A stretch of 64,000 nucleotides of DNA from CAXBBB01 sp963841855. Lineage in GTDB: Bacteria > Bacteroidota > Rhodothermia > Rhodothermales > BA12. A program made the position numbers and the translations under genes. Position 1 is the first letter of the stretch. Each line of letters begins with the position of its first letter. Positions 1 to 9,818 of the stretch are shown in pieces. The notes under the pieces are model-generated. The model saw nothing but the letters and a program-made list of their open reading frames with translations, ran no database searches and was not told the DNA's origin. The stretch spans positions 124,001 through 188,000 of the forward strand of contig CAWJEJ010000004.1 of NCBI GenBank assembly GCA_963841855.1, in the 5' to 3' direction.

Positions 1-602
1 ATCAGCACGCGATCGGTCAGCGGCCCTTGCAAGATGCGCGGCGAAAGGCCCCGCACTTCGTCCAGCGAGTAGCCGGTCAGCCGCTCGAACGCGGGGTTGG
101 CATAGACGATGCGCGGGCCGGGATCGTCCAGTTCGGCGTCGGTGATGACGACCGAGTCTCCGGCGTGGACCACGGCGGCTTCGAGCAGGCGCAGCCGAGG
201 ACCGCCGCCCGAGCGCGTGGCTTCTCGGTGGACGGCCGAGCGCGCCTCGCTCGCGTTCCACTGCGCTTGCCGCAGCGCGCGGCCCAGTTCGTCCGGCGCG
301 GCGCGTCTGAGATCTACCTGCACGTACCCGCTCCACACATCGGCTCCTCTCCACTGCCCGCCCAGCCCAATCAGCGTCTCGGGGCGGGACGCCGTTCCCA
401 ACACGGAGAGGGCACGTTCCGCGTCGATGCCGGCGCCCACGACCAATGCGTCGAACGCTCCACTGTTGAGCAGATCGGCGGCTTCGGCCAGCGTATCCAC
501 CAGTCGCACGTCGGCGCCTGACAACGCGTGGACCGATTCTTCGACGAAGGCGGCTTCTGTGTCGGACAGGCCAGCGGCCAGCGCGTGCGCGGGGAGGGGC
601 AT
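1..602 (-). CDS. PAS-domain signalling protein, 3' end cut by window edge
   Basis: About 200 N-terminal residues are visible, read leftward from the ATG at 602. Residues 1-110 form a small alpha/beta region that resembles a degenerate receiver domain (FDALVVGAGIDAERAL). It is followed by a short linker and then the start of a PAS domain from about residue 142, with the typical DSVVITDAE, IVYANPAFERLTGYS and RGLSPRILQGP motifs. PAS domains of this type sense small ligands or redox state and usually precede a histidine kinase or diguanylate cyclase module, which would lie beyond the window edge. The output domain is therefore unknown. No membrane segment is seen in the visible part, so a cytoplasmic sensor is likely. 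It lies downstream of coaE on the same strand, about 100 bp away. Confidence 0.8.
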   Translation of the reverse strand, partial: MPLPAHALAAGLSDTEAAFVEESVHALSGADVRLVDTLAEAADLLNSGAFDALVVGAGIDAERALSVLGTASRPETLIGLGGQWRGADVWSGYVQVDLRRAAPDELGRALRQAQWNASEARSAVHREATRSGGGPRLRLLEAAVVHAGDSVVITDAELDDPGPRIVYANPAFERLTGYSLDEVRGLSPRILQGPLTDRVL

Positions 603-701
603 GGAGAAAGGGCGGGTCTCGAAGTAAACTGCCAAATATGGGGCGGCTCGGCGCCCAAACTACTCTCAGTCGCTCTCACGGCGGCAAGCGTTGACGGAGT
701 G

Positions 702-1337
702 TTACGGTCGGTCTTGACGCCGAGCGCCGATGCCGGTCAGCCGCCGATACAGGGCGCGGACGCGGGCGCTGAAGACGTCCTCGTCGCCGTCGTTGACGAG
801 CACGTAGGTGGCGCGGGCGCGGCGCTCGGCATCCGGCATCTGCTGCGCTATGCGCACCTCGACCGCCTCGCGGCGCACTCCGTCCCTCGCCATAGTCCGG
901 GCGATGCGCACCTCGACCGGCGCATCGACGACGAGCGTAGCGTCCAGATCGGCATCGCCGCCGCTTTCGAACAGAATGGCGGCCTCCTTGACGAGCATCG
1001 GTGCGGCCGAGCGCGCGGCTCGCTCGGCAAACGCTTCGCGCACGCGTGGATGAACGATCGCGTTCAAACGCGCTAGAGCGGCGGCGTCGGCGAAGACGTA
1101 TCCGCCCAGCTTGGCGCGGTCGAGCGAGCCGTCGGCGCGGTAGGTGTCGGCGCCGAAAGCGGCGACCACGTCGGCGCGAACGTCGGCGCGCAGCAGCAGG
1201 CGTTTGGCCTCGTCGTCGGCGTAGAACACGTCGGCGCCGCACGCTTCGAGCACGCGGCACGCGCCCGACTTGCCCGCCCCGATGCCTCCGGTGACGCCAA
1301 GAAGAAAGGGATGAGGCGGTAGATCAGACGGGGACAT
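702..1337 (-). CDS. coaE: Dephospho-CoA kinase
   Basis: Catalyses the last step of coenzyme A synthesis, ATP-dependent phosphorylation of the 3'-hydroxyl of dephospho-CoA, in the cytoplasm. The 211-residue product starts MSPSDLPPHPFLLGVTGG and has the P-loop GGIGAGKS near its N-terminus, the family motif DVFYADDEAKR, the HPRVREAF segment and the VVDAPVEVRIAR region, all in the expected order. Length is normal for CoaE. The frame stays open 63 codons further upstream, but that extension is low-complexity and precedes the conserved N-terminus, so the ATG at 1337 was chosen. The gene is divergent from the S66 carboxypeptidase gene, with about 75 bp between the starts. Confidence 0.93.
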   Translation of the reverse strand: MSPSDLPPHPFLLGVTGGIGAGKSGACRVLEACGADVFYADDEAKRLLLRADVRADVVAAFGADTYRADGSLDRAKLGGYVFADAAALARLNAIVHPRVREAFAERAARSAAPMLVKEAAILFESGGDADLDATLVVDAPVEVRIARTMARDGVRREAVEVRIAQQMPDAERRARATYVLVNDGDEDVFSARVRALYRRLTGIGARRQDRP

Positions 1338-1389
1338 GGCGGCGGGCGAGACTGCCCACCCCCTACTCCTCGACATCGGAGCCGATCCG

Positions 1390-1397
1390 TAGCTTTG
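1390..1397 (+). promoter_or_regulatory. Candidate -7 element (TAGCTTTG) of the S66 peptidase gene
   Basis: TAGCTTTG matches the Bacteroidota sigma-A -7 consensus TAnnTTTG exactly and lies 16 nt before the ATG at 1414. No clear -33 TTTG/TTG box was found at the usual spacing. Prediction from pattern and position only. Confidence 0.35.
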
Positions 1398-1413
1398 TCT
1401 ACCCCAACGACAG

Positions 1414-2370
1414 ATGCAAACCCAAACCGCCGTGGCTCCCTCTCGCACTCTCACTCCCGGAAGCCGCATCCGCGTCCTCGCTCCGGCTGGCGCGCCCTCC
1501 GACCCCAGAGCCACCGAGCGCGGCATGGCAGCGCTGCGCGAACAGGGCTTCGAAGTTGTACCTCCACCGGCGCGCGAGTTGTACGGACATCTCAGCGCGA
1601 ACGACTATTACCGGTCGGCCGACCTCAACGACGCGCTGCGCGATCCCGGCACGTCGGCGATCATCTGCGCACGCGGAGGCTATGGAACGCTCCGCCTGCT
1701 ACCCAACGTCGACTACGAAGCGGCGCGGGTGAACCGTCCGCTCATCGTCGGATATTCAGACATCACCGCGCTCCAACTCGCGCTGCTCACCCACTCCGAT
1801 CTGCCGAGCCTGTCCGGGCCGATGGTGGCCGTCGAGTGGGGCGACATTGACGACGCGAGCGAGGCGCTGTTTTGGGATCTGGCGCGCGGCGGCACGTCCA
1901 GCGACCTGCTCGGTCCGGGCGGCGAGCGGCTGACGCCGATGCGTAGCGGATCGGCGGAGGGTATGCTGGTCGGAGGCAATCTGGCGCTGATTACCCGTCT
2001 GATCGGCACGCCCTATCTGCCCGACCTGGACGGCGCGATTCTCTTCTTCGAAGAAGTCGGCGAGTCGGGGTATCGGTTGGACGGCATGCTGGCGCATTTG
2101 GCGCTGGCGGGCATTCTGGGCCGCATTGGCGGGCTCGTCGTCGGGCAGATCACCGAGGCAGATCCGCAGCCGGGCCGCGCGTCGCTCACGATAGAGCAGG
2201 TACTCACCGATCACCTCGCACATCTGCCGATCCCGATTGCGAGCGGGCTGATCTACGGCCATATTCCGGTCAAGAACACGATGCCCATCGGCGCACGCGC
2301 GCGCCTCGACGTGACGGATGAGAGCGCGAAACTGGCGATCCTCGAACCCGTCACCGAGCGCGCGTCGTGA
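1414..2370 (+). CDS. LD-carboxypeptidase, peptidase family S66
   Basis: Cleaves the terminal D-Ala from tetrapeptide muropeptides (L,D-carboxypeptidase) in cytoplasmic murein recycling. At 318 aa it has the normal family length and keeps the catalytic Ser-Glu-His arrangement: Ser115 in IVGYSDITAL, Glu at about 213-214 in FFEEVGE and His283 in GLIYGHIPVK. These positions nearly equal those of the Pseudomonas enzyme. There is no signal peptide, which fits a cytosolic recycling enzyme. The stop codon overlaps the purN start, so the two are probably translated together. S66 also contains microcin-immunity (MccF-like) members, so the exact substrate is inferred. Confidence 0.9.
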   Translation: MQTQTAVAPSRTLTPGSRIRVLAPAGAPSDPRATERGMAALREQGFEVVPPPARELYGHLSANDYYRSADLNDALRDPGTSAIICARGGYGTLRLLPNVDYEAARVNRPLIVGYSDITALQLALLTHSDLPSLSGPMVAVEWGDIDDASEALFWDLARGGTSSDLLGPGGERLTPMRSGSAEGMLVGGNLALITRLIGTPYLPDLDGAILFFEEVGESGYRLDGMLAHLALAGILGRIGGLVVGQITEADPQPGRASLTIEQVLTDHLAHLPIPIASGLIYGHIPVKNTMPIGARARLDVTDESAKLAILEPVTERAS

Positions 2371-2993
2371 TGCGCTTCGCCGCATTCGCATCGGGCGGCG
2401 GAAGCAACTTCGGCGCCCTACTCGACGCCGTCGCCGGTGGCGCGCTGGACGCCACACCTTGCCTGCTCGTCACCGACCGGCCGGACACCGGCGCCGCTCG
2501 ACGCGCCCAAGACGCAGGTCTTCCTGTCGCTGTCGTGCGGCCGTCGGACTTTCCGGACGAAGCCGCCTATGCCGATGCCCTGCTCGGCGTGCTCGGAGAG
2601 GCGAGCGCCAACTTCGTCGTTCTGGCTGGCTTTCTCAAAAAGATTCCTGCCGTCGTCGTCCGCGCTTACGACGGCCGCATGCTCAACGTCCATCCGTCGC
2701 TGCTGCCGCTTCATGGTGGAAAAGGGCTCTACGGACGCCGCGTGCATCAGTCCGTCTTGGACGCAGGAGATGCCCAGAGCGGCGCGACCGTCCACCTGGT
2801 CGATGCAGACTACGATACCGGGCCCGTTGTTGCTCAGCGGGCGGTTGCCGTCGTGCCTGGTGATACGCCCGAGACGCTGGCGGCTCGCGTGCTGATGGCC
2901 GAGCACCAACTGCTGCCCTACGTCGTCGGGCTGTTCGCTCAGGGCCGCGTTCGCGTCGATGGTCAGACGGTGACGATCGCAGAGCCCGCATGA
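2370..2993 (+). CDS. purN: Phosphoribosylglycinamide formyltransferase
   Basis: Transfers formyl from 10-formyl-THF to GAR, the third step of de novo purine synthesis. The 207-aa protein has the N-terminal SGGGSNFGALLDAV phosphate-binding loop, the central VVLAGFLKK segment and the HPSLLPLHGGKGLYG motif with the active-site His, followed by GATVHLVDADYDTGP holding the catalytic Asp. A GTG at 2367 and an ATG at 2370 are adjacent. The ATG forms a TGATG overlap with the upstream stop and was preferred. purH, acting later in the same pathway, follows after about 90 bp. Confidence 0.95.
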   Translation: MRFAAFASGGGSNFGALLDAVAGGALDATPCLLVTDRPDTGAARRAQDAGLPVAVVRPSDFPDEAAYADALLGVLGEASANFVVLAGFLKKIPAVVVRAYDGRMLNVHPSLLPLHGGKGLYGRRVHQSVLDAGDAQSGATVHLVDADYDTGPVVAQRAVAVVPGDTPETLAARVLMAEHQLLPYVVGLFAQGRVRVDGQTVTIAEPA

Positions 2994-3083
2994 CACGTGC
3001 CACCGCGGTTCGCTCTTCGTCCGGGTTTCGGAGTCGGGCGCGGGGATGCGTCGTAGCATGACGGCTCACCTGACCGGACCGAG

Positions 3084-4676
3084 ATGCTCCACACCGCCGC
3101 CGACCTGCCTCCCCCGCCCGACCTCGCCCCTGTCCGCCGCGCCCTGCTGAGCGTGTCGGACAAGACCGGATTGGTGCCGTTCGCCCAGAAACTGGCCGCG
3201 CACGGCGTCGAGCTGGTGTCGACCGGCGGGACGGCGCGCGCGCTGCGCGAGGCTGGACTGGACGTGATCGACGCGAGCCAGGTGACGGGCTTCCCCGAGA
3301 TCCTCGACGGACGCGTCAAGACGCTCCACCCGGCTGTCCACGGTGGCATCCTCGCCCGCCGCACGTCCCCGGCCGACACCGCCACGCTGGCCGAGCACGA
3401 CATCACGCCGATTGATCTGGTCGTCGTCAACCTGTATCCATTTGGACAGGCCGTCGCACAGGCAGACGTGACCGACGCTGCGGCTGCCGAAAACATCGAC
3501 ATCGGCGGGCCGACGATGGTGCGCGCCGCCGCAAAGAACTGGGCGTTCGTCGCCGTCGCCGTCGACCCGTCGCGCTATGCCGAGATCGCCGATGCGCTGG
3601 ACGTGGGCGAGGGCGCGCTTGGGATGGCGCTGAGGCGCAAGTTGGCTCATGCAGCGTTCGAGCACACTGCCGCCTACGACGCGGCGATCTCGGCGTACTT
3701 CGCGCGTGACACCCAATCGGCTGAACGCTTCGAGTTGCCCAACCTCGACGCGCTGCCGCGTGAGGAACTGCGCTACGGCGAAAACCCGCATCAACGCGCG
3801 GTTCTGCTCCGAACGTCGGACGCGTTTCGGACGCTGCACGGCAAGGCACTGAGCTACAACAACCTGCTCGACCTGTCGGCAGCCGTCGGCGTGATCGGCG
3901 CGTTTCGCCATTCGGAGCCGACGGTCGCCATTCTCAAGCATACCAACCCGTGCGGCGTCGCCACGCGCGGCTCGCTCGAAGAGGCGTACGACGCCGCATT
4001 CGCGACCGATCAGCAGTCGCCGTTTGGCGGCATCGTCGTCGTCAACCGCGCGCTGACGATGGCGGCGGCGCGCAAGATCGACGGCGTGTTCACCGAACTC
4101 GTGATCGCTCCAGCCTACGAAAGCGGAGTGCTCGGCCTGCTGATGGAAAAGCAAAACCGCCGCCTGATCGAGATGCGGACGTGGGCGGGCGAGACCGATG
4201 CGCTCGACCTGCGCAGCGTCGCCGGAGGCCTGTTGGTGCAGCACGCTGACCCGGTGTTGCCCAGCGCCGACGAGTTGCGAGCCCAGTGGACCGTCGCGAC
4301 CAAGCGCCAGCCGACCGACGCCGAGTGGGCCGACCTCGACTTCGCGTGGCGCGTCGCCAAGCACGTCAAGAGCAACACCATCGTCTACGCCAAAGATCAG
4401 GCGACGAGGGGCATCGGCGCCGGGCAGATGTCGCGCATCGACAGCGCCGAAATCGCGGCCAGCAAAGCCACCAAAAGCGGACTCGACCTGGCCGGAGCCG
4501 TCGTCGCTTCGGATGCTTTCTTCCCGTTTGCCGACGGACTGCTCGCCGCTGCCAGCGAGGGCATTCGCGCCGTCGTTCAGCCCGGCGGCTCGGTTCGCGA
4601 CCACGAAGTCATCGCCGCCGCCGACGCGCACGACTTGGCTATGGTCTTCACGGGCAAACGCCATTTTCGCCACTGA
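3084..4676 (+). CDS. purH: Bifunctional AICAR formyltransferase / IMP cyclohydrolase
   Basis: Carries out the last two steps to IMP. The 530-aa product has an N-terminal MGS-like IMP cyclohydrolase domain (RRALLSVSDKTGLVPFA; ELVSTGGTARAL; GGPTMVRAAAKN) and a C-terminal AICAR transformylase domain with GENPHQRAVLL, LKHTNPCG, KSNTIVYAKD and a C-terminal DAHDLAMVFTGKRHFRH. Both active-site regions look complete. It follows purN in the same direction. No GTP, purine or other riboswitch was recognised upstream. About 180 bp of featureless sequence separates it from mreB. Confidence 0.97.
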   Translation: MLHTAADLPPPPDLAPVRRALLSVSDKTGLVPFAQKLAAHGVELVSTGGTARALREAGLDVIDASQVTGFPEILDGRVKTLHPAVHGGILARRTSPADTATLAEHDITPIDLVVVNLYPFGQAVAQADVTDAAAAENIDIGGPTMVRAAAKNWAFVAVAVDPSRYAEIADALDVGEGALGMALRRKLAHAAFEHTAAYDAAISAYFARDTQSAERFELPNLDALPREELRYGENPHQRAVLLRTSDAFRTLHGKALSYNNLLDLSAAVGVIGAFRHSEPTVAILKHTNPCGVATRGSLEEAYDAAFATDQQSPFGGIVVVNRALTMAAARKIDGVFTELVIAPAYESGVLGLLMEKQNRRLIEMRTWAGETDALDLRSVAGGLLVQHADPVLPSADELRAQWTVATKRQPTDAEWADLDFAWRVAKHVKSNTIVYAKDQATRGIGAGQMSRIDSAEIAASKATKSGLDLAGAVVASDAFFPFADGLLAAASEGIRAVVQPGGSVRDHEVIAAADAHDLAMVFTGKRHFRH

Positions 4677-4854
4677 TGAGTCAGAGCGAGCCAACCGCTC
4701 AAGCTCGTTCGCACGCGAAAAAGACACACCCCGAAGAGCGGAGCATTGCGCCCGATCACCTCGTTACATCCGTAGCTTCCAAGCCGCGCGATCGCCACCA
4801 AATCTGCGCTTCTTCCCGACTTCCGACGCGGCACCGCCGCTTTATCCTCTTCCC

Positions 4855-5865
<1,011 letters not shown>

Positions 5866-5869
5866 CGCG

Positions 5870-6520
5870 ATGAGACGCGCCGCGCTTCTGCTTCTCGTAT
5901 CGCTTGCGTTCTCGGCCGACGCGCGTGCGCAAGCGGTGCCCGTCGTCAAAGCCGTAGTTCAGCCTGACTACCTCGACCCGCCGATTGACTTCACCGGCGA
6001 TGCCGTTCCGGTCGAGCTGATGGAGTTTCTGCCCGGATGCAGTTGGTACTGCGGCGCATACATCGACACGGTGTGGGCCTCGTCGACGCTGCCACCGTCG
6101 GGCGCGAACCGCTACGACGCGATTCACGCGCACGACTTTGACTGGCAGACGGCGTGGGTCGAAGGCGTCGAGGGCGACGGCGTCGGCGAGAGCCTGACCT
6201 ATGTGTTCGACTTCACGTCGCAGCCCCAGTGGGAAATCGGTCTGACCAGGCTGCTCATCGCCAACGGCTACAAGAAGAACGAACAGGTGTGGCGGGCCAA
6301 CGGACGCGTCGCCCGGCTGCGCGTCTACGTCGACGGCGCGCCCTACGCCGACGCCGAACTCGTCGACACGATGGAGATTCAGACCGTCGCGCTCGCCGAG
6401 ATTCCGCTCACCAATCGCCGCACCGTCGTTCGCTTCGAGATTCTAGGCGTCTACTCAGGCTCCCGCTACGCCGACACCGCGCTCAGCCTGCTGATGTTCG
6501 ACGGGAGCGGTGTTCACTAA
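5870..6520 (+). CDS. Secreted NADase-type glycan-binding domain protein
   Basis: A 216-aa protein starting 4 bp after mreB. It has a clear signal peptide (MRRAALLLLVSLAFSADARAQA). The rest resembles the discoidin/CBM-like fold first described as the translocation domain of streptococcal NAD-glycohydrolase. Family hallmarks seen are ASSTLPPSG, WQTAWVEGVEGDGVGE, IANGYKKNEQVWRANGR and YSGSRYADTALS. Such domains bind glycans and carry no catalytic residues. Two Cys (GCSWYCG) could form a disulfide. Its place between mreB and mreC suggests a periplasmic partner of the elongation machinery, possibly sensing murein or surface glycan; that role is inferred from position only. Confidence 0.75.
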   Translation: MRRAALLLLVSLAFSADARAQAVPVVKAVVQPDYLDPPIDFTGDAVPVELMEFLPGCSWYCGAYIDTVWASSTLPPSGANRYDAIHAHDFDWQTAWVEGVEGDGVGESLTYVFDFTSQPQWEIGLTRLLIANGYKKNEQVWRANGRVARLRVYVDGAPYADAELVDTMEIQTVALAEIPLTNRRTVVRFEILGVYSGSRYADTALSLLMFDGSGVH

Positions 6521-6599
6521 CTGCGCGATCTGGACGGCCCGGTAACGGTTCCGCCGCGATCGGGTGCGTAGGTTGCCGATTCCGCCCTCTTGCCTGCCC

Positions 6600-7427
6600 A
6601 TGAATCCGAGTCTCTGGTACCGTCTGCGCGACTGGATCGTCCTCGCCGCCTGCCTCCTCCTCTCGCTCGGCGTGTTATTCGAGCAGAACCAGCCGGCCGT
6701 CGTCGGGCTGCGTCAGGTATCGCTCGAACTCACGTCGGGCTTCGAATCGTCGTTTGGATGGATCGGCCGCTACCTGACGGCGCTCGACGAGAACGCCCGG
6801 CTGCGCGAAGAGAACGTCCGCATGGCGAGCGACCTGAGTAGGACGCGCGGATCGGCGCAAGAGGCGGCGCGCCTGCGTGACCAGCTCGCGTTCGTCGACA
6901 CGACCGAGTACAGGCTCCTGCCCGTCCGCGTGGTGAGCAAGGGCTCGGGCGACCAGCTCAACTACTTCACCATCGACGCGGGAAGCGAGGACAGCGTCAA
7001 AGTCGGAATGCCGGTCGTCGACGAGCGCGGCGTGCTGGGAAGCGTCGTGCTGACGAGCGGCGGTTATGCCCGAGTGATGCCCTACCTCAACACCAACTTC
7101 CGCGCGTCGGTGAGGGTGCTGCCCATCGACGCCGAGGGCGTGGTGACGTGGCAGGGCAACCGGACCGACCGGCTGTCGCTCAACTTCATTTCGCGCACCG
7201 AGCCCATCGACACCGGCATGGTCGTCGTCACGAGCCCGTCGAGCGGGACGTTTCCGCCGGGCTTCGTGTTTGGAAAGGTGTCGTCGGTCGAGGCGTCGTC
7301 GGGGCAGATCAACCTCGAAGTCGGCATCAAACCGTCGGCGCGTTTGGATCAAGCCCGGTATGCGTACGTTGTGCTCTACCTGCCCGACCCGGATCGTCTC
7401 GCGATAGATTCCGAAGAGATCGACTAG
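6600..7427 (+). CDS. mreC: Rod-shape-determining protein MreC
   Basis: Inner-membrane protein linking cytoplasmic MreB to periplasmic PBP2/RodA. The 275-aa product has one N-terminal membrane segment (WIVLAACLLLSLGVLF), a coiled-coil stretch (about residues 60-95, LDENARLREENVRM) and the two beta-barrel domains typical of MreC, with DAGSEDSVKVGMPVV and GTFPPGFVFGKV. The ATG at 6600 was chosen because it directly precedes the membrane anchor. dacB follows where mreD would be expected, so the operon is rearranged relative to the common mreBCD-pbp2-rodA order. Confidence 0.93.
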   Translation: MNPSLWYRLRDWIVLAACLLLSLGVLFEQNQPAVVGLRQVSLELTSGFESSFGWIGRYLTALDENARLREENVRMASDLSRTRGSAQEAARLRDQLAFVDTTEYRLLPVRVVSKGSGDQLNYFTIDAGSEDSVKVGMPVVDERGVLGSVVLTSGGYARVMPYLNTNFRASVRVLPIDAEGVVTWQGNRTDRLSLNFISRTEPIDTGMVVVTSPSSGTFPPGFVFGKVSSVEASSGQINLEVGIKPSARLDQARYAYVVLYLPDPDRLAIDSEEID

Positions 7428-7464
7428 CTAATCGGTCGGGCGTTTTACTCTTTACGTTCCGCCT

Positions 7465-8970
7465 GTGACCGCTCGTCGCGCCACCGCGCTGCTGCTGCTC
7501 TGGATCGTCGCTGCGCCCGCTCACGCGCAAACCGACTCCACAACGGCCTTTCTCGACCGCCTCTTCGACGGACCCGACTTCGCCAACGCGTTTTGGGGCG
7601 CCCTAGTCGTCGACGCTGCGACGGGCGACACGCTCTACGCGCGCAACGCGGCCAAGAGCTTCGTCCCGGCGAGCAATGCCAAGCTCTACACCACGACGGC
7701 GGCCCTCGACGTTTTCCCGCCCGGCACGCGCCTCGAAACCCAACTGTACGCGCGCGGCACGATCGCTGACGGCAGGCTCGACGGCGACCTGATCGTCCGA
7801 GGTGGAGGTGATCCATCGATCGGGCCGCGTTTTGCCGACGGCAGCTACACGGCGACGTTCGACCAGTGGGCCGACGCGCTCAAGGCCAGCGGAATCGCGC
7901 TCGTGACGGGCCGCATCGTCGGAGACGACGACCTGTTCGACGACGAGTGGTTGGGCGCGGGCTGGACGTACGACGACGGCACCTATTACTACGCCGCCCA
8001 GATCGGCGCGCTGACCTATAACGACAACACGATCGACGCGCGCGTGCGGGGCAACCGGCCCGGCCAGCCCGCAACGGTGACGTGGGAGCCGAACAACACG
8101 ACCTACGTCCAGATGGTCAACGAGACGCTCTCGGCGGCGCGAGGCTCGGGTATCGACGAGGGCTACGAGCGGCTGCGCGGATCGAACCGCATCCTGATCA
8201 CGACCGAAGTGGCGCAGGGCACGACCGAAACCGAAGCGCTGACGGTCGAAAACCCGACGGGTTACTTCGTCCACGTGATGGGCGAGACGCTCAAGCGCAA
8301 CGGCGTCCGCGTCTGGGGCGATCCTATCGACATCGACGATCTGGACGACGCTCAGAAGCCTGACTACGACGATCTGCGCCTGATCGCGACGCACTATTCC
8401 CCGCCGATGGACTCGCTCGTGGCCGTCGTCAACAAGCGCTCGCAGAACCTCTACGCCGAAACGCTGCTGCGGCTCGTCGGCTCGACGTACGTGGCGCCTG
8501 TGGGAACGGATGAGGACGACGCGCTCGACGTGGGATCGGCCAGTGCGGGAGCGTGGGTGGCACGGCACGGCACGTGGGCGCGGGCGGGCATCGACACGGC
8601 CAACGTGCGGCTGCGCGATGGAAGTGGCCTGTCACGCTACACCGTCATCACGCCCGGCATGACGGTCGCCTTGCTCCGCTATGCCCACTCGCACCCCAGC
8701 ATGGACTATCGCCGCGCGTTCTACGACTCGCTCCCCATCGGAGGCGTCGACGGCACGCTGCGCGGCCGCTTCAGAGGCGAACCCGCTCAGGGCAACGTGC
8801 GCGCCAAGACCGGCACGCTCGGAGGCGCTTCGTCGCTTGCGGGCTACGTCACCACGCGAAGCGGGCGCCGGCTGGCGTTCTCGCTGATGTGCAACCACTA
8901 CACCTCCTCGACCGGCAGCGTGCGAGACGCCCAGGACGCCGCCGTCAACCGCCTGGCCCAACTTCGCTAA
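7465..8970 (+). CDS. dacB: D-alanyl-D-alanine carboxypeptidase/endopeptidase, PBP4 (S13) type
   Basis: A periplasmic class C penicillin-binding protein that trims pentapeptides or cuts cross-links. The 501-aa product starts at a GTG (7465) and has a signal peptide ending near APAHAQ. Active-site motifs: SxxK at Ser70-Lys73 (PASNAKLYTT), the S-x-N motif in NKRSQNLYAETLLR and K-T-G at about 448 (RAKTGTLGGASS). The long insert between SxxK and SxN is typical of family S13. It lies 37 bp after mreC, so it probably belongs to the same transcript and supports elongation-linked murein remodelling. Confidence 0.93.
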   Translation: MTARRATALLLLWIVAAPAHAQTDSTTAFLDRLFDGPDFANAFWGALVVDAATGDTLYARNAAKSFVPASNAKLYTTTAALDVFPPGTRLETQLYARGTIADGRLDGDLIVRGGGDPSIGPRFADGSYTATFDQWADALKASGIALVTGRIVGDDDLFDDEWLGAGWTYDDGTYYYAAQIGALTYNDNTIDARVRGNRPGQPATVTWEPNNTTYVQMVNETLSAARGSGIDEGYERLRGSNRILITTEVAQGTTETEALTVENPTGYFVHVMGETLKRNGVRVWGDPIDIDDLDDAQKPDYDDLRLIATHYSPPMDSLVAVVNKRSQNLYAETLLRLVGSTYVAPVGTDEDDALDVGSASAGAWVARHGTWARAGIDTANVRLRDGSGLSRYTVITPGMTVALLRYAHSHPSMDYRRAFYDSLPIGGVDGTLRGRFRGEPAQGNVRAKTGTLGGASSLAGYVTTRSGRRLAFSLMCNHYTSSTGSVRDAQDAAVNRLAQLR

Positions 8971-8989
8971 CATCGACACGGACACAGAT

Positions 8990-9544
8990 TTGAGTACACA
9001 GATTCGCAGCACGACCGTACTGGGCGTGCGCCGCAACGGAAAAGTCGCCTTGGGCTCGGATGGGCAGGCGACGATGGGCAACACGGTCATGAAGCACAAG
9101 GCGCGCAAGGTGCGGCGCCTGGCGAACGGCAAGATCCTCGCGGGCTTCGCCGGAGCGACGGCTGACGCCTTCACGCTGTTCGAGCGCTTCGAGGAAAAGC
9201 TGCAGCAGTACAACGGCGACGTGACGCGCGGCGCCGTCGAACTGGCCAAGCTGTGGCGGACCGACCGTTACCTGCGCAGGCTCGAAGCCCTCCTCGCCGT
9301 CGCTTCGGCCGATCGGCTGCTCCTCATCTCCGGCACGGGCGACGTGATCGAACCCGACGACGATATCCTCGCCATCGGCTCGGGAGGTCCCTACGCGCTT
9401 GCCGCCGCGCGCGGCCTGATCGAAGGCGGATCGGACCTGTCGGCGCGCGACATCGTCGAGAAGGGACTGACGATCGCGGGCGACATTTGCATCTATACCA
9501 ATCAGAACCTGACCATTTTAGACCTGGACGAAGAAGCGGCGTGA
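8990..9544 (+). CDS. hslV: HslUV protease, peptidase subunit HslV
   Basis: Threonine peptidase that forms a double hexamer and degrades proteins unfolded by HslU. The 184-aa protein aligns over its whole length with bacterial HslV: TTVLGVRRNGKVALGSDGQATMGNT in the N-terminal third, the WRTDRYLRRLEALL helix and the GDICIYTNQ segment. The predicted start is a TTG at 8990, giving a seven-residue propeptide MSTQIRS before the catalytic Thr8, which must be removed for activity. hslU is not adjacent: a 274-bp spacer with a REP-like repeat and a NYN-like gene lie between them. Confidence 0.95.
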   Translation: MSTQIRSTTVLGVRRNGKVALGSDGQATMGNTVMKHKARKVRRLANGKILAGFAGATADAFTLFERFEEKLQQYNGDVTRGAVELAKLWRTDRYLRRLEALLAVASADRLLLISGTGDVIEPDDDILAIGSGGPYALAAARGLIEGGSDLSARDIVEKGLTIAGDICIYTNQNLTILDLDEEAA

Positions 9545-9579
9545 GTCGCTGTCCGCTACCTGCTCGTCCATACGACCGC

Positions 9580-9659
9580 GTCATCCTGAGTCTGCCGAAG
9601 GATCCCGAACGTAGAGCTACTTGATTACTCGGGACTCTTTCGATTTCGCTCAAGATGAC
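9580..9659. repeat. REP-like inverted repeat, GTCATCCTGAG/CTCAAGATGAC type
   Basis: The left arm starts GTCATCCTGAGTCTGCCGAA and the right arm is its imperfect inverted copy ending TTTCGCTCAAGATGAC, with an AT-richer centre. It fills most of the 274-bp spacer after hslV. The same family recurs at 31272-31346. Repeats of this kind are widespread between genes in many bacteria. It could fold as an mRNA hairpin and act as a terminator or stabiliser. Confidence 0.7.
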
Positions 9660-9818
9660 GAAGAAAGAGAGCGCATAGGCGGCCTTTGTATTCGGCAACC
9701 TTCTCGTTCCCTCCCACCACCACACCGATGCGCCGCCGCATGATTCCCCACCCGGGGCGGCGCGTCATCCTCCACCACCACGCAACGGAAGCCATCGTTC
9801 GGTTTCCACATCTTCATT

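Noticed and set aside
3066..4727. Long leftward open frame (553 codons) across purH
   Set aside because: It is antisense to a fully conserved purH; long antisense frames are common in GC-rich DNA and this one has no recognisable domain.
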